A stretch of DNA of 64,000 nucleotides, taken from contig CAJTLF010000004.1 in the NCBI GenBank assembly GCA_910577555.1, forward strand, positions 1-64,000, written 5' to 3'. Position 1 is the first letter of the stretch. Every line of letters begins with the position of its first letter. Made by a program: the position numbers and the translations under genes. This document shows, one piece after another, positions 48,903 through 56,421 of this stretch. This stretch comes from an uncultured Christensenella sp. (GTDB taxonomy: Bacteria > Bacillota > Clostridia > Christensenellales > Borkfalkiaceae). The notes under the pieces were generated by a model. That model saw only the letters and a list, made by a program, of their open reading frames with translations. It searched no databases and was not told the origin of the DNA.

Positions 48903-50155
48903 ATCTCTCCGGTGAGAGCCGAAATCGCGACCGAATTATCGGAAAACATACTCATTTGCTCGCTCACTTCGCTCCGGCCCGCAAGCAGTAGAGAAGTTTT
49001 AACCGTCTCAACGCTTTCCGAACCGTAAAATTTGCCCTTGCAGGTAATAAAGTGTTTAGCTCTCTTTAATACTATGCGCAATTTTGCAAGATTATCGAAG
49101 TCAAGTTTACAAAATTTTCTCGCTTCTATTATTTTATACGCGCTCTTCGCCCCGATTCCCGGCACGCGCAATAAAGCGGCAAGGGGGGCGGTATTTATTT
49201 CAACGGGAAAAAGTTGCATATTCCTTAACGCCCAGGCGCACTTTGGGTCGTATTCGGGCGAAAGGTTTTCGTTCTCGTCCAGAATTTCTTCCACGTCAAA
49301 CCCGTAAAACCGCAACAGCCAGTCCGCCTGATAAAGCCTGTGCTCCCGCAACAGCCCCGCGCCCACGGCAGGCAGCTTTCTGCTCTGCACCACGGGTACG
49401 TATGAAGAATAATATACCCGCCTTAATCCCATATTACGGTAAAGGGACTGCGTCAGCTTTAAAATCTGCCCGTCCGTTTCGGGCGACGCGCCTATAATCA
49501 TTTGCGTCGTCTGTCCCGCAGGCAGAACCCGTCCCCGCCGCACCTTATTTTCCTTATCGTAAACTATCGCGTCGCGCAGCCCTTTCATAGGCAAAAGCAG
49601 GCTCTGCTTGGTCTTTTGCGGCGCAAGCAGTTTAAGCCATTTCTCGCTCGGCAATTCCACGTTATAGCTCATTCTGTCAACTATGCGCGCCGCCTTAAAA
49701 ACGAGTGCTTCGTCCGCGTGCGGAATGCCCTTTAAATGTATATATCCGTTAAAGTTATAAAGTTTTCTCAGCTTTATAACTGTCTCGCATAAAAGCTCCA
49801 TCGTCCTGTCGGGCGACCCGAACACCGCCGAAGATAAAAACAACCCTTCTATATAATTTCGCTTGTAAAAATTTATAACCAGCTCGCAAATCTCGTCTGG
49901 GGTAATGCTCGCCCGCGGTACGTCCGCGCTCCTGCGGTTGGGGCAGTATTCGCAGTCGTAAACGCAGTCGTTGCTCATAAGAATTTTCAGCAGTGAAATA
50001 CACCTTCCGTCGGGGGTGAAGGAGTGGCATATCCCCCCGACGGAACCGTTGCCCAGTCCGCGGTTTTCATTAACCCGTTTAGAACCCGAAGACGAGCAGG
50101 ACACGTCGTATTTAGCGCTTTCGGTTAAAATTTCAAGTCTTTCTGCGTCCAACAT
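48899..50155 (-). CDS. Radical SAM protein TIGR03916, putative DNA modification/repair
   Basis: A 418-residue radical SAM enzyme with a DNA-binding end. The start motif 'KYDVSCSSSGSKR' and the cluster motif CVYDCEYC (CxxxCxxC, about residue 65) are followed by 'PNRRSADVPRASITPDE'. A helix-hairpin-helix near the C-terminus ('LLRVPGIGAKSAYKIIEAR') suggests contact with DNA. The ATG at 50155 is chosen because AAGGG lies 8-9 nt upstream and the family starts there; a longer frame to 50221 is unlikely. Operon with the TIGR03915 partner. Confidence 0.92.
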   Translation of the reverse strand: MLDAERLEILTESAKYDVSCSSSGSKRVNENRGLGNGSVGGICHSFTPDGRCISLLKILMSNDCVYDCEYCPNRRSADVPRASITPDEICELVINFYKRNYIEGLFLSSAVFGSPDRTMELLCETVIKLRKLYNFNGYIHLKGIPHADEALVFKAARIVDRMSYNVELPSEKWLKLLAPQKTKQSLLLPMKGLRDAIVYDKENKVRRGRVLPAGQTTQMIIGASPETDGQILKLTQSLYRNMGLRRVYYSSYVPVVQSRKLPAVGAGLLREHRLYQADWLLRFYGFDVEEILDENENLSPEYDPKCAWALRNMQLFPVEINTAPLAALLRVPGIGAKSAYKIIEARKFCKLDFDNLAKLRIVLKRAKHFITCKGKFYGSESVETVKTSLLLAGRSEVSEQMSMFSDNSVAISALTGEI

Positions 50156-50235
50156 AGCGTATTCCCTTAAAAATCCGTCGCTCTGCGCATAAATATACCC
50201 GAATTTACGCAAAGCAAACAAATGTTTATATTGCT

Positions 50236-50264
50236 ATAATATCATCACCGCAGGGCGTTGTCAA
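50236..50264 (-). promoter_or_regulatory. Promoter of the radical SAM / TIGR03915 operon
   Basis: On the minus strand TTGACA (50259-50264), 17 nt, TATTAT (50236-50241), about 80 nt before the start codon. Confidence 0.78.
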
Positions 50265-50277
50265 CCGTTTTTGCGTA

Positions 50278-50306
50278 TTGACTTAATATTTTTTTTGTGG
50301 TAAAAT
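50278..50306 (+). promoter_or_regulatory. Promoter of the two-component system
   Basis: TTGACT (50278-50283), 17 nt containing a T-run, TAAAAT (50301-50306). The 95-nt A+T-rich leader ends with AAAGGAG before the response regulator. Confidence 0.72.
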
Positions 50307-50406
50307 TTACCTTGAAGAATAAATATCAAAATTTCACAAATATTTCATTAATATATTAATTAACGATAATTTTAAAGGTTTATATTAAAGTAAAGGAGAT
50401 TTACGT

Positions 50407-51066
50407 ATGAAAGTTCTTATTGTTGACGACGAAGCTATGATTAGAGGCGTGTTAAAGGAGTACGTCGAGTTCGAAGGCGGCACGGCGGTTGAAGCGGAAG
50501 ACGGAATGCAGGCTGTAAATATGTGCCGTGAAGACGATTTCGACATTATCTTAATGGACGTAATGATGCCCCGCCTTGACGGATTTTCGGCGGTAAAGGA
50601 AATAAAGAAGTTCAAAAATATTCCCGTAATAATGCTTTCCGCCCGCGGCGAAGAGTACGATAAGCTCTTCGGCTTCGAAATAGGCGTCGACGATTACGTA
50701 ACAAAGCCGTTCTCTCCCAAGGAAGTAATGGCGCGCGTCCACGCGGTTTTAAAGCGCGGCGTACAGGAAAACAAAGATATCGTCAGCTTCGAAGGCTTAA
50801 CAATCGATATGGCGGGTCGCAACGTGCTCGTAGACGGCGAAAAGGCAGAGCTTACCCCCAAAGAATACGAAATTTTATTCTATTTCGTAAAAAACAAGGG
50901 CATCGCGCTCACCCGTGAAAAGCTTTTAATGGACGTTTGGGGCTTCGACTTTTATGGCGACGACAGAACGGTTGACACCCATATAAAAATGTTAAGGTCG
51001 AATTTAAAGCAGTACCGCAAGTTCATAGTAACTCTGCGCGGTTTGGGGTATAAGTTTGAAGTCTGA
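50407..51066 (+). CDS. OmpR/PhoB-family response regulator
   Basis: A 219-residue two-domain regulator. The receiver domain has the acidic pair DDE (residues 7-9), the phospho-acceptor Asp in 'IILMDVMMPRLDG' (about residue 51) and Lys in 'YVTKPFSPKE'. The winged-helix domain runs from about 125 to 219, with 'LTPKEYEILFYFVKN' and 'RTVDTHIKMLRSNL' ending 'ITLRGLGYKFEV'-like. The strong ribosome-binding site AAAGGAG is 7 nt before the ATG. It overlaps the histidine kinase gene by 11 nt, so the two are a cognate pair; the signal is unknown. Confidence 0.95.
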   Translation: MKVLIVDDEAMIRGVLKEYVEFEGGTAVEAEDGMQAVNMCREDDFDIILMDVMMPRLDGFSAVKEIKKFKNIPVIMLSARGEEYDKLFGFEIGVDDYVTKPFSPKEVMARVHAVLKRGVQENKDIVSFEGLTIDMAGRNVLVDGEKAELTPKEYEILFYFVKNKGIALTREKLLMDVWGFDFYGDDRTVDTHIKMLRSNLKQYRKFIVTLRGLGYKFEV

Positions 51067-52486
51067 CGGCGCGGCAAAAGAACTTAAAAAAATAAAAAGA
51101 CTGAAAAGCGTCAACAGGGCAATGTGGTGGTATTTCTGCTCGCTTGCAATTCTGTTGACGCTGCTTATAGAGCTCGTCTTTTTTATAATAGTTTCCACCA
51201 CGTTCGAAAATCAGGCGCGTGAAAGAATATCCCATATCGGTAAGGAAGTCGAAGCCGAACTCAATATCCCCATGGGTCTTGAAAACAGCATCTACCGCAA
51301 CCGCCGCGAAGGTGTAAACGTAGTACTCGTTTCCCGCGATTGGCAGGTTGTCGCCCCGCGCGATTACGACGAAGTTCAGGGCAGTTTCGAAGAGATAAAG
51401 GACAGGCTCGAATCTCTCGAAAAAATCGGTATGAACGAAGTATTCCGCTCGTCCGGCAACCTTAACTATATTTCAAAGGTGGAATACGGCGGCAAGCCGC
51501 ACTATCTCGTCGTCTCTTACTCGCTTAAAATCGTGCAGGACACCGTGGGCAATCTCCAGTTATATCTTTTGCTGATAGGCGTAAGCGTAATAATTCTCGC
51601 CTTTCTCGTCTCGGCGGTGTTTTCGCGCAGGCTCACTTCGGGGCTGAAAATTATGTCGGACAACGCGGTTCGTCTTGCAAAGCGCGATTACGCCGTGGAA
51701 TTCAACAACGCCGACTACAAGGAGCTTGCCCAACTGTCGGACACGCTGAACTACGTGCGCGACGAAGTAAAGAAGAGTGAAGATTTCCAGCGCGAAATTC
51801 TCGCCAACGTCACCCACGATTTAAAGACGCCGCTTACCATGATAAAGGCGTACGCGTCAATGATAAAAGAAATTTCCGGCGACGACAAGCAAAAGCGCGA
51901 AAAGCACTTGCAGGTAATAATCGACGAAGCGGACAGGCTCACGGGTCTTGTAAACGACGTATTGAACGTATCCAAACTCCAGTCCAACATAACCGAGCTG
52001 AATTTAAAGGTGTTCAATCTGACCGAGCTCGTTTACGGCATAATAAACAAATTCGGCTACCTGCAGGAAAGTCAGGGCTATAATCTTATGGTCGATATCG
52101 ACGCGGACGTATATACCCGAGCCGACGAAGAGAAGATAAAGCAGGTAATTTACAACCTTTTGGGCAATGCCGCAAACTACACGGGTCCGGACAAAACCGT
52201 GTATATTAGCTTAAAATCGAGTATGGACGGCAAGCGTGTAAAATTCTCCGTGCGCGATACGGGCAAGGGAATAGCAAAAGACCAACTTCCCGAAATCTGG
52301 AACAGGTACTACAGGGTAAAGGAAAACCACACCCGCCCCGTCAAGGGTACGGGCTTGGGCTTGAATATAGTAAAAGCCATTCTCGAAAGCCATTCATTCG
52401 ACTTCGGCGTGGAAAGCGAACAGGGCAAAGGCTCATGTTTTTGGGTAGATTTTCCCGCAATCCCGCCCGAAATAGAAATAAAATAG
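51056..52486 (+). CDS. Sensor histidine kinase
   Basis: A 476-residue membrane kinase partner of the preceding regulator. Membrane segments at about residues 24-47 and 172-194 flank a 120-residue extracytoplasmic sensor domain. A HAMP domain follows, then HisKA with the phospho-accepting His in 'NVTHDLKTPLTMIKAYASMI' and the HATPase_c domain with N box 'QVIYNLLGNAANYT', 'VRDTGKGIA' and 'GTGLGLNIVKAI'. The TTG at 51056 lies inside the regulator gene with GGGG as a weak ribosome-binding site. The sensor region has no recognised ligand domain. Confidence 0.94.
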   Translation: MKSDGAAKELKKIKRLKSVNRAMWWYFCSLAILLTLLIELVFFIIVSTTFENQARERISHIGKEVEAELNIPMGLENSIYRNRREGVNVVLVSRDWQVVAPRDYDEVQGSFEEIKDRLESLEKIGMNEVFRSSGNLNYISKVEYGGKPHYLVVSYSLKIVQDTVGNLQLYLLLIGVSVIILAFLVSAVFSRRLTSGLKIMSDNAVRLAKRDYAVEFNNADYKELAQLSDTLNYVRDEVKKSEDFQREILANVTHDLKTPLTMIKAYASMIKEISGDDKQKREKHLQVIIDEADRLTGLVNDVLNVSKLQSNITELNLKVFNLTELVYGIINKFGYLQESQGYNLMVDIDADVYTRADEEKIKQVIYNLLGNAANYTGPDKTVYISLKSSMDGKRVKFSVRDTGKGIAKDQLPEIWNRYYRVKENHTRPVKGTGLGLNIVKAILESHSFDFGVESEQGKGSCFWVDFPAIPPEIEIK

Positions 52487-52494
52487 TAATAAAA

Positions 52495-52527
52495 ACTCTC
52501 CGCACTTTTCCCGTCGGAGAGTTTTTT
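52495..52527 (+). terminator. Terminator of the two-component operon
   Basis: Stem ACTCTCCG / CGGAGAGT with a 12-nt loop and TTTTTT tail, 8 nt after the kinase stop. Confidence 0.85.
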
Positions 52528-52540
52528 CGTAATCCCTTCC

Positions 52541-52568
52541 CGTCATTGCGAGCAAAGCGAAGCAATCC
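52541..52568. repeat. Interspersed REP-like sequence, TTGCGA variant
   Basis: CGTCATTGCGAGC...GCGAAGCAATCC-type element; GTCATTGC pairs imperfectly with GCAATCC. It is the sister form of the element at 30759 (same CGTCATT...GAAGxAATCC frame). Lies in the intergenic region just after a terminator. Confidence 0.65.
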
Positions 52569-52635
52569 AGAAGAGCGTTAGCGTCCCCCAACAGGAAAAT
52601 TTCCACAATCGATAAAAAAATCACTAAAAAATATA

Positions 52636-52700
52636 AACCACGGTTATTTTTTGTTGACAAAGCAAATAAAGGCGCATATAATATAATTAACTTAGGTTAA
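52636..52700 (+). promoter_or_regulatory. feo operon promoter with palindromic operator candidates
   Basis: Perfect TTGACA (52654-52659), 17 nt, perfect TATAAT (52677-52682). A palindrome AACC-AC-GGTT (52636-52645) lies just upstream of the -35, and an inverted repeat TTAAC-TTAG-GTTAA (52687-52700) covers the start-site region. The latter contains TTAGGTTA, which resembles a DtxR/IdeR half-site (TTAGGTTAG). Iron-dependent repression by a DtxR- or Fur-type protein is likely (inference). Confidence 0.65.
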
Positions 52701-52722
52701 GAAATTTAAAGGAAGTGAAATT

Positions 52723-52935
52723 ATGCCCATAGCGTTCGCTCCGTCGGACAGGGAGCTTGAAATAAAAAGAGTCAGCGCAGACGATAAAATCAAAAAGCGT
52801 TTGCAGGAGTTGGGAATAACGGTCGGCGGCAAAATAACGCTCGTCTCGTCGTCGGGCGGCAGCGTAATCGTAGTGGTTAAGGAAGGTCGGCTCTGTCTGG
52901 ATCGCACTCTCGCAAGCCGCATAATGGTAGCGTAA
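52723..52935 (+). CDS. feoA: FeoA-domain protein (first copy)
   Basis: A 70-residue SH3-like FeoA protein, helper of the FeoB ferrous iron transporter. 'KKRLQELGITVGGKITLVSS', 'GGSVIVVVKEGRLCLDRTLA' and the ending 'SRIMVA' match the fold. AAAGGAAGTG lies before the ATG. It is the first of two FeoA genes before feoB and is only loosely similar to the second, so the two are probably not interchangeable. Confidence 0.9.
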   Translation: MPIAFAPSDRELEIKRVSADDKIKKRLQELGITVGGKITLVSSSGGSVIVVVKEGRLCLDRTLASRIMVA

Positions 52936-52991
52936 ACCATCTTTCCAAAGTTCGTTTTTCAAACGGACTTTAAAAAATACCTAAAAATATT

Positions 52992-53001
52992 AACCGTGGT
53001 T
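52992..53001. promoter_or_regulatory. Second AACC-NN-GGTT palindrome, between the feoA genes
   Basis: AACCGTGGTT, the reverse complement of the AACCACGGTT upstream of the feo promoter, 356 bp away. It lies 30 nt before the second feoA. Together they may bind one regulator and loop the DNA. Confidence 0.4.
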
Positions 53002-53031
53002 CAGTTTAATAAAAATTTTAAGGAGTTTTAT

Positions 53032-53262
53032 ATGAAAAAATCGTTAAGCGAACTTGTCGTTGGCGAAAGCGGCAAAATAATTTCGGTAAACGGTGAAGGC
53101 AGAGTGAGACGCAGGCTGTTGGATATGGGCGTCACTGCGGGAACGGAGCTTGCTTTGCGCAAAAAAGCGCCGCTCGGCGACCCGATAGAGATAACTATAC
53201 GCGGCTACGAACTCACTTTAAGAAAAGCCGAAGCGGCTTGCGTGGAGGTGGAAACGTTATGA
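53032..53262 (+). CDS. feoA: FeoA-domain protein (second copy)
   Basis: A 76-residue FeoA protein: 'MKKSLSELVVGESGKIISVN', 'VRRRLLDMGVTAGTELALRK', 'APLGDPIEITIRGYELTLRK', the classical FeoA pattern. The ATG at 53032 has AAGGAG 6 nt upstream; the upstream GTG frame is rejected. The stop overlaps the feoB start (ATGA), so it is translated together with FeoB. Confidence 0.93.
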   Translation: MKKSLSELVVGESGKIISVNGEGRVRRRLLDMGVTAGTELALRKKAPLGDPIEITIRGYELTLRKAEAACVEVETL

Positions 53263-55577
53263 AAACTTTTGCTTTGGCTGGCAATCCCAATTGCGGCAAA
53301 ACTACCCTTTTCAACGCTCTCACGGGCTCGACTGCTCACGTGGGCAACTGGGCGGGCGTAACGGTAGATAAGCGCGAAGGGGTATATAAGTGCAAAGATT
53401 TCCGTATAAATATAGTGGATTTACCGGGAATTTATTCTCTTTCACCCTACACTCCCGAAGAAGTAATTTCCCGCAACTTCATTCTCGAAGAAAAGCCGGA
53501 CGGTATAATAAATATCGTAGACGCAACCAATCTCGAGCGCAATCTCTATCTCACCACCCAGATACTCGAAATGGAAGTACCGGTCATAATCGCATTGAAT
53601 ATGATTGACGAAGTGGAAAAATCGGGCGATAAAATAGATATAGCCGCTCTCGAAAAAGCTCTGGGCGTTCCCGTAGTCGCAATTTCCGCGCTCAAAGGCA
53701 CGGGCGTTAAAGAGCTTATCCAAAGAGCAAACGCCTTGCCCGAAAAGCGTAGCGCAACATGCTTTTTCGGTTCGGATTTAAAAGCTCGGCTCGAAACGGC
53801 GGTTACCTTTTATGAAAGCAAGGGCGCAAGTTCGCCGCTCTTTCACGCGGTAAAATTAATCGAAAACGACGAAATAGAGCTTGCTGCCGACGGCTCGTCC
53901 GAGCTCCGCTCAAAAATCTGCGGCGACGAAGATTACGAAAGTATGGTTGCCGACCAAAGGTATAATTACATATCGGAAAAGCTCTCGTCGGCAAAGGTAA
54001 AAAGCGCAAAATGCGCCCGCACCAAATCGGATAAAATCGACGGTGTGCTTACTCACCGCGTGTGGGCAATCCCCATATTTCTCGTAGTTCTCCTTGCAAT
54101 ATTTCATTTCACATTCTCGGAAAATCTTTTCTTTTTAAACGGCTTTACGGATAGTCAGGCGTGGATGCCGTCGCTCGTGGAATTAGGTCTTGCAACCAAA
54201 ACGGAAGGTGGGATAGAATATAACAACTTCGGCGTCGAGCTTCTCTCCGTTATATACGACGGCACGGTCTATTCGCCGGGAGTAATTTTAACTAACTTTT
54301 TAAATCTCTTTCTCGACCATATTTCAAGCGGCGTCGTAACGCTTATGGAAAACGGCGGCGCGGCAGAGTGGAGCGTGGGACTTGTAGGCGACGGCGTACT
54401 CGGCGGCATCTTCGCCGTGCTCGGCTTTCTCCCGCAAATTCTGGTGCTGTTTCTTTTCTTCTCCATTTTGGAAGACACGGGCTATATGGCGCGCATAGCG
54501 TTCGTTTTAGACAGGGTATTCCGCCGTTTCGGGCTTTCGGGCAGAGCGTTTATGCCTATGATAATGGGCTTCGGCTGCTCCGTTCCCGCCGCGGTAAACA
54601 CCCGCACCCTTGCCGACGATAGGGAGCGCACGGCAACGATAAGGGTAATCCCGTTCTTTTCGTGCGGAGCGAAATTGCCTATATTGACGGCTGTCGCGGG
54701 CGGAATAGTAACCGCTTTCGGCGTGGGCAACGCAGACTTAATCACTTACGGTATGTACGTGCTCGGCATAGCGGTCGCAATCGTCAGCGTGCTTTTAATG
54801 CGCAACACGACGCTCAGGGGCGAAACGCCTCCATTTATAATGGAACTGCCCGCGTATCACTTGCCGCAGTTCAGAAATTTAATGCTTCACCTGTGGGATA
54901 AGGCAAAGCACTTCGTAAAAAAGGCGTTTACCGTAATCTTCGCGTCAACGGTAATAATCTGGCTGTTTTCGCACCTTAGCTGGAACTGGACTTATTTGCC
55001 CGACGAGCAAATGCAAAACTCCGTCCTTGCGTCTGTAGGCGCGTTCCTGCAACCCGTCTTTACGCCGCTCGGCTTCGGCTCTCAGCTCGGGCAGTACGGC
55101 TGGGTATTCGCGGTTGCGGCAATAACGGGTCTGGTCGCAAAGGAAAACGTAATCGCAACCTTCACCACGCTCGCAATCTGTATCGGCGCGTACGCGGGCG
55201 GCGGTACTGAAGAAGGGGTGGAAGAGCTCACGGGCTTAATCTCCGTAATCATGGCGGATAGCGGCGTGCCGCAGTCGCAAATGATAGCCGCGCTCCTGGC
55301 GTTTATCGCATTCAATATGACTACGATTCCCTGTTTTGCGGCTTGCGCCACGGCAAAGGGCGAACTTAAAAAGGGAACGTTCAGGTGGACTCTCTTGTTC
55401 TGGCTTGCGGCAAGCTTCGTAGTTTCCGCCGCGGTGTATACCGTCGGCAGTTGGTGGTGGAGCGTATTCGTATGGCTCGCCGTCGCCGCTCTCGCCGCAG
55501 TGTTGATAGTGCTGAATAACAAGGGCAAACTCCCGTTTTTGAAAAAACTTAAAATTAAAAGGAGCAATAAAAAATGA
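53259..55577 (+). CDS. feoB: Ferrous iron transport protein B
   Basis: A 772-residue GTP-gated Fe(II) importer. The cytosolic G domain has G1 'GNPNCGKTTLFN' (residues 8-19), G3 'DLPGIYSL', G4 'NMIDE' and G5 'SALKGTG'. A helical domain and then about eleven membrane segments follow, with the two Gate regions including 'GYMARIAFVLDRVFRRFGLS', 'GFGCSVPAAVNTRT' and 'SCGAKLPILT'; the Cys in these has been proposed to line the iron path. The ATG at 53259 has GGAGG 10 nt upstream. A small Cys-rich membrane protein overlaps the 3' end. Confidence 0.97.
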   Translation: MKTFALAGNPNCGKTTLFNALTGSTAHVGNWAGVTVDKREGVYKCKDFRINIVDLPGIYSLSPYTPEEVISRNFILEEKPDGIINIVDATNLERNLYLTTQILEMEVPVIIALNMIDEVEKSGDKIDIAALEKALGVPVVAISALKGTGVKELIQRANALPEKRSATCFFGSDLKARLETAVTFYESKGASSPLFHAVKLIENDEIELAADGSSELRSKICGDEDYESMVADQRYNYISEKLSSAKVKSAKCARTKSDKIDGVLTHRVWAIPIFLVVLLAIFHFTFSENLFFLNGFTDSQAWMPSLVELGLATKTEGGIEYNNFGVELLSVIYDGTVYSPGVILTNFLNLFLDHISSGVVTLMENGGAAEWSVGLVGDGVLGGIFAVLGFLPQILVLFLFFSILEDTGYMARIAFVLDRVFRRFGLSGRAFMPMIMGFGCSVPAAVNTRTLADDRERTATIRVIPFFSCGAKLPILTAVAGGIVTAFGVGNADLITYGMYVLGIAVAIVSVLLMRNTTLRGETPPFIMELPAYHLPQFRNLMLHLWDKAKHFVKKAFTVIFASTVIIWLFSHLSWNWTYLPDEQMQNSVLASVGAFLQPVFTPLGFGSQLGQYGWVFAVAAITGLVAKENVIATFTTLAICIGAYAGGGTEEGVEELTGLISVIMADSGVPQSQMIAALLAFIAFNMTTIPCFAACATAKGELKKGTFRWTLLFWLAASFVVSAAVYTVGSWWWSVFVWLAVAALAAVLIVLNNKGKLPFLKKLKIKRSNKK

Positions 55578-55741
55578 ACGCAATCGATATAGCGGTAATT
55601 TCGGTCGTCTGTATCGCGGTTATAGGCGTAATCGCCTATCTCGTTTACAGAAAAATAAAGGGTAAAGGGGGCTGTTGCGACTGCTCGTCTTGCGGCGCAA
55701 ACTGCCCGCATTGCAAGAGCAAAAAGGATACGGACAATTAA
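55574..55741 (+). CDS. FeoB-associated Cys-rich membrane protein
   Basis: A 55-residue protein with one N-terminal membrane helix (about residues 4-23, 'AIDIAVISVVCIAVIGVIAY'), a basic stretch 'RKIKGKG' and a cysteine cluster CCDCSSCGANCPHC. Its small size, position and cysteines match the FeoB-associated Cys-rich family. The ATG overlaps the feoB stop (ATGA) with AAAAGGAG upstream. It probably helps FeoB handle Fe(II), a role like FeoC (inference). Confidence 0.9.
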   Translation: MNAIDIAVISVVCIAVIGVIAYLVYRKIKGKGGCCDCSSCGANCPHCKSKKDTDN

Positions 55742-55743
55742 AA

Positions 55744-55776
55744 AAAGCCCGCGCTTTTATAAAAAGCGCGGGCTTT
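55744..55776. terminator. Terminator of the feo operon
   Basis: 15-bp stem (55744-55758 / 55762-55776), 3-nt loop, A-run before and TTT/AAAA context; bidirectional for feo and the convergent PH-like gene. Confidence 0.88.
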
Positions 55777-55807
55777 AAAACTTTGTTATTTCAAGCATAT
55801 ATGGGGG

Positions 55808-56290
55808 TCAAACGCCTTTTTTGTCGTCGGGCGTGTTTTCTTTGGACTTAATCGTGTACTCTATTTTATCGTTCGCCTTTAAAAGCTCGCTTATAAATTC
55901 TTCATACCATTCTTCCTTGACTACGACAACGATAAAGGTATTCTCGTCAAAGTGTACGGAAAGCTTTTTCGTTTCCCTGTCAAGCACTACGCTCTCGATT
56001 TTTTTTATGTCGTACCTGCTCTTAATAATTCCGAAGCTCGTCTTAAAAGTCTTTCCGTCTATCGAGTAGTAGGAAGAAATCAAAAGGCTGGTAAGTATAA
56101 CGAAAAGCAATACGCTTACGAGATACATAAGCGAATACTGAATAATAAGTATGACGGGGTTCTCGGCAGTCGCCACGCTCTGCGTAATTACTAGATAGGT
56201 GTCTATTCCGAACGCCACCACCGAAAGCGCGATGCCTATGCCGATAAACGCCGTAATCATTTTCGTAAACTTGTATTTAAAAATTTTCAT
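55808..56290 (-). CDS. Membrane protein with PH-like C-terminal domain
   Basis: A 160-residue protein. Two hydrophobic segments (about residues 9-30 and 44-70) are followed by 'LISSYYSIDGKTFKTSFGII' and 'IKKIESVVLDRETKKLSVHF', the strand pattern of bacterial PH-like (bPH/YdbS-type) domains. No function is known. The ATG at 56290 is preferred over the upstream in-frame ATG: TATAAT lies exactly 6 nt before it with a TTGCAA -35 at 17-nt spacing, and there is no ribosome-binding site, implying a leaderless mRNA. Confidence 0.75.
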   Translation of the reverse strand: MKIFKYKFTKMITAFIGIGIALSVVAFGIDTYLVITQSVATAENPVILIIQYSLMYLVSVLLFVILTSLLISSYYSIDGKTFKTSFGIIKSRYDIKKIESVVLDRETKKLSVHFDENTFIVVVVKEEWYEEFISELLKANDKIEYTIKSKENTPDDKKGV

Positions 56291-56296
56291 ATCCGT

Positions 56297-56325
56297 ATTA
56301 TAACCGCCGTTTGTGAAAATTGCAA
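56297..56325 (-). promoter_or_regulatory. Promoter of the PH-like gene, leaderless geometry
   Basis: On the minus strand TTGCAA (56320-56325), 17 nt, perfect TATAAT (56297-56302), then ACGGAT and the ATG at 56290; the predicted +1 is the A of the ATG. Confidence 0.75.
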
Positions 56326-56363
56326 CAAAATTATGGCAAATTACTATTTTTGCGGTCAAACAA

Positions 56364-56392
56364 TTGAATTTGTACGCCGTTTGCGGTATAAT
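56364..56392 (+). promoter_or_regulatory. Promoter of the hydratase gene
   Basis: TTGAAT (56364-56369), 17 nt, perfect TATAAT (56387-56392), 30 nt before the ATG; AAAGGAAA is the ribosome-binding site. Confidence 0.8.
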
Positions 56393-56421
56393 AAATAAAA
56401 TAATATTTAAAGGAAAAACTT

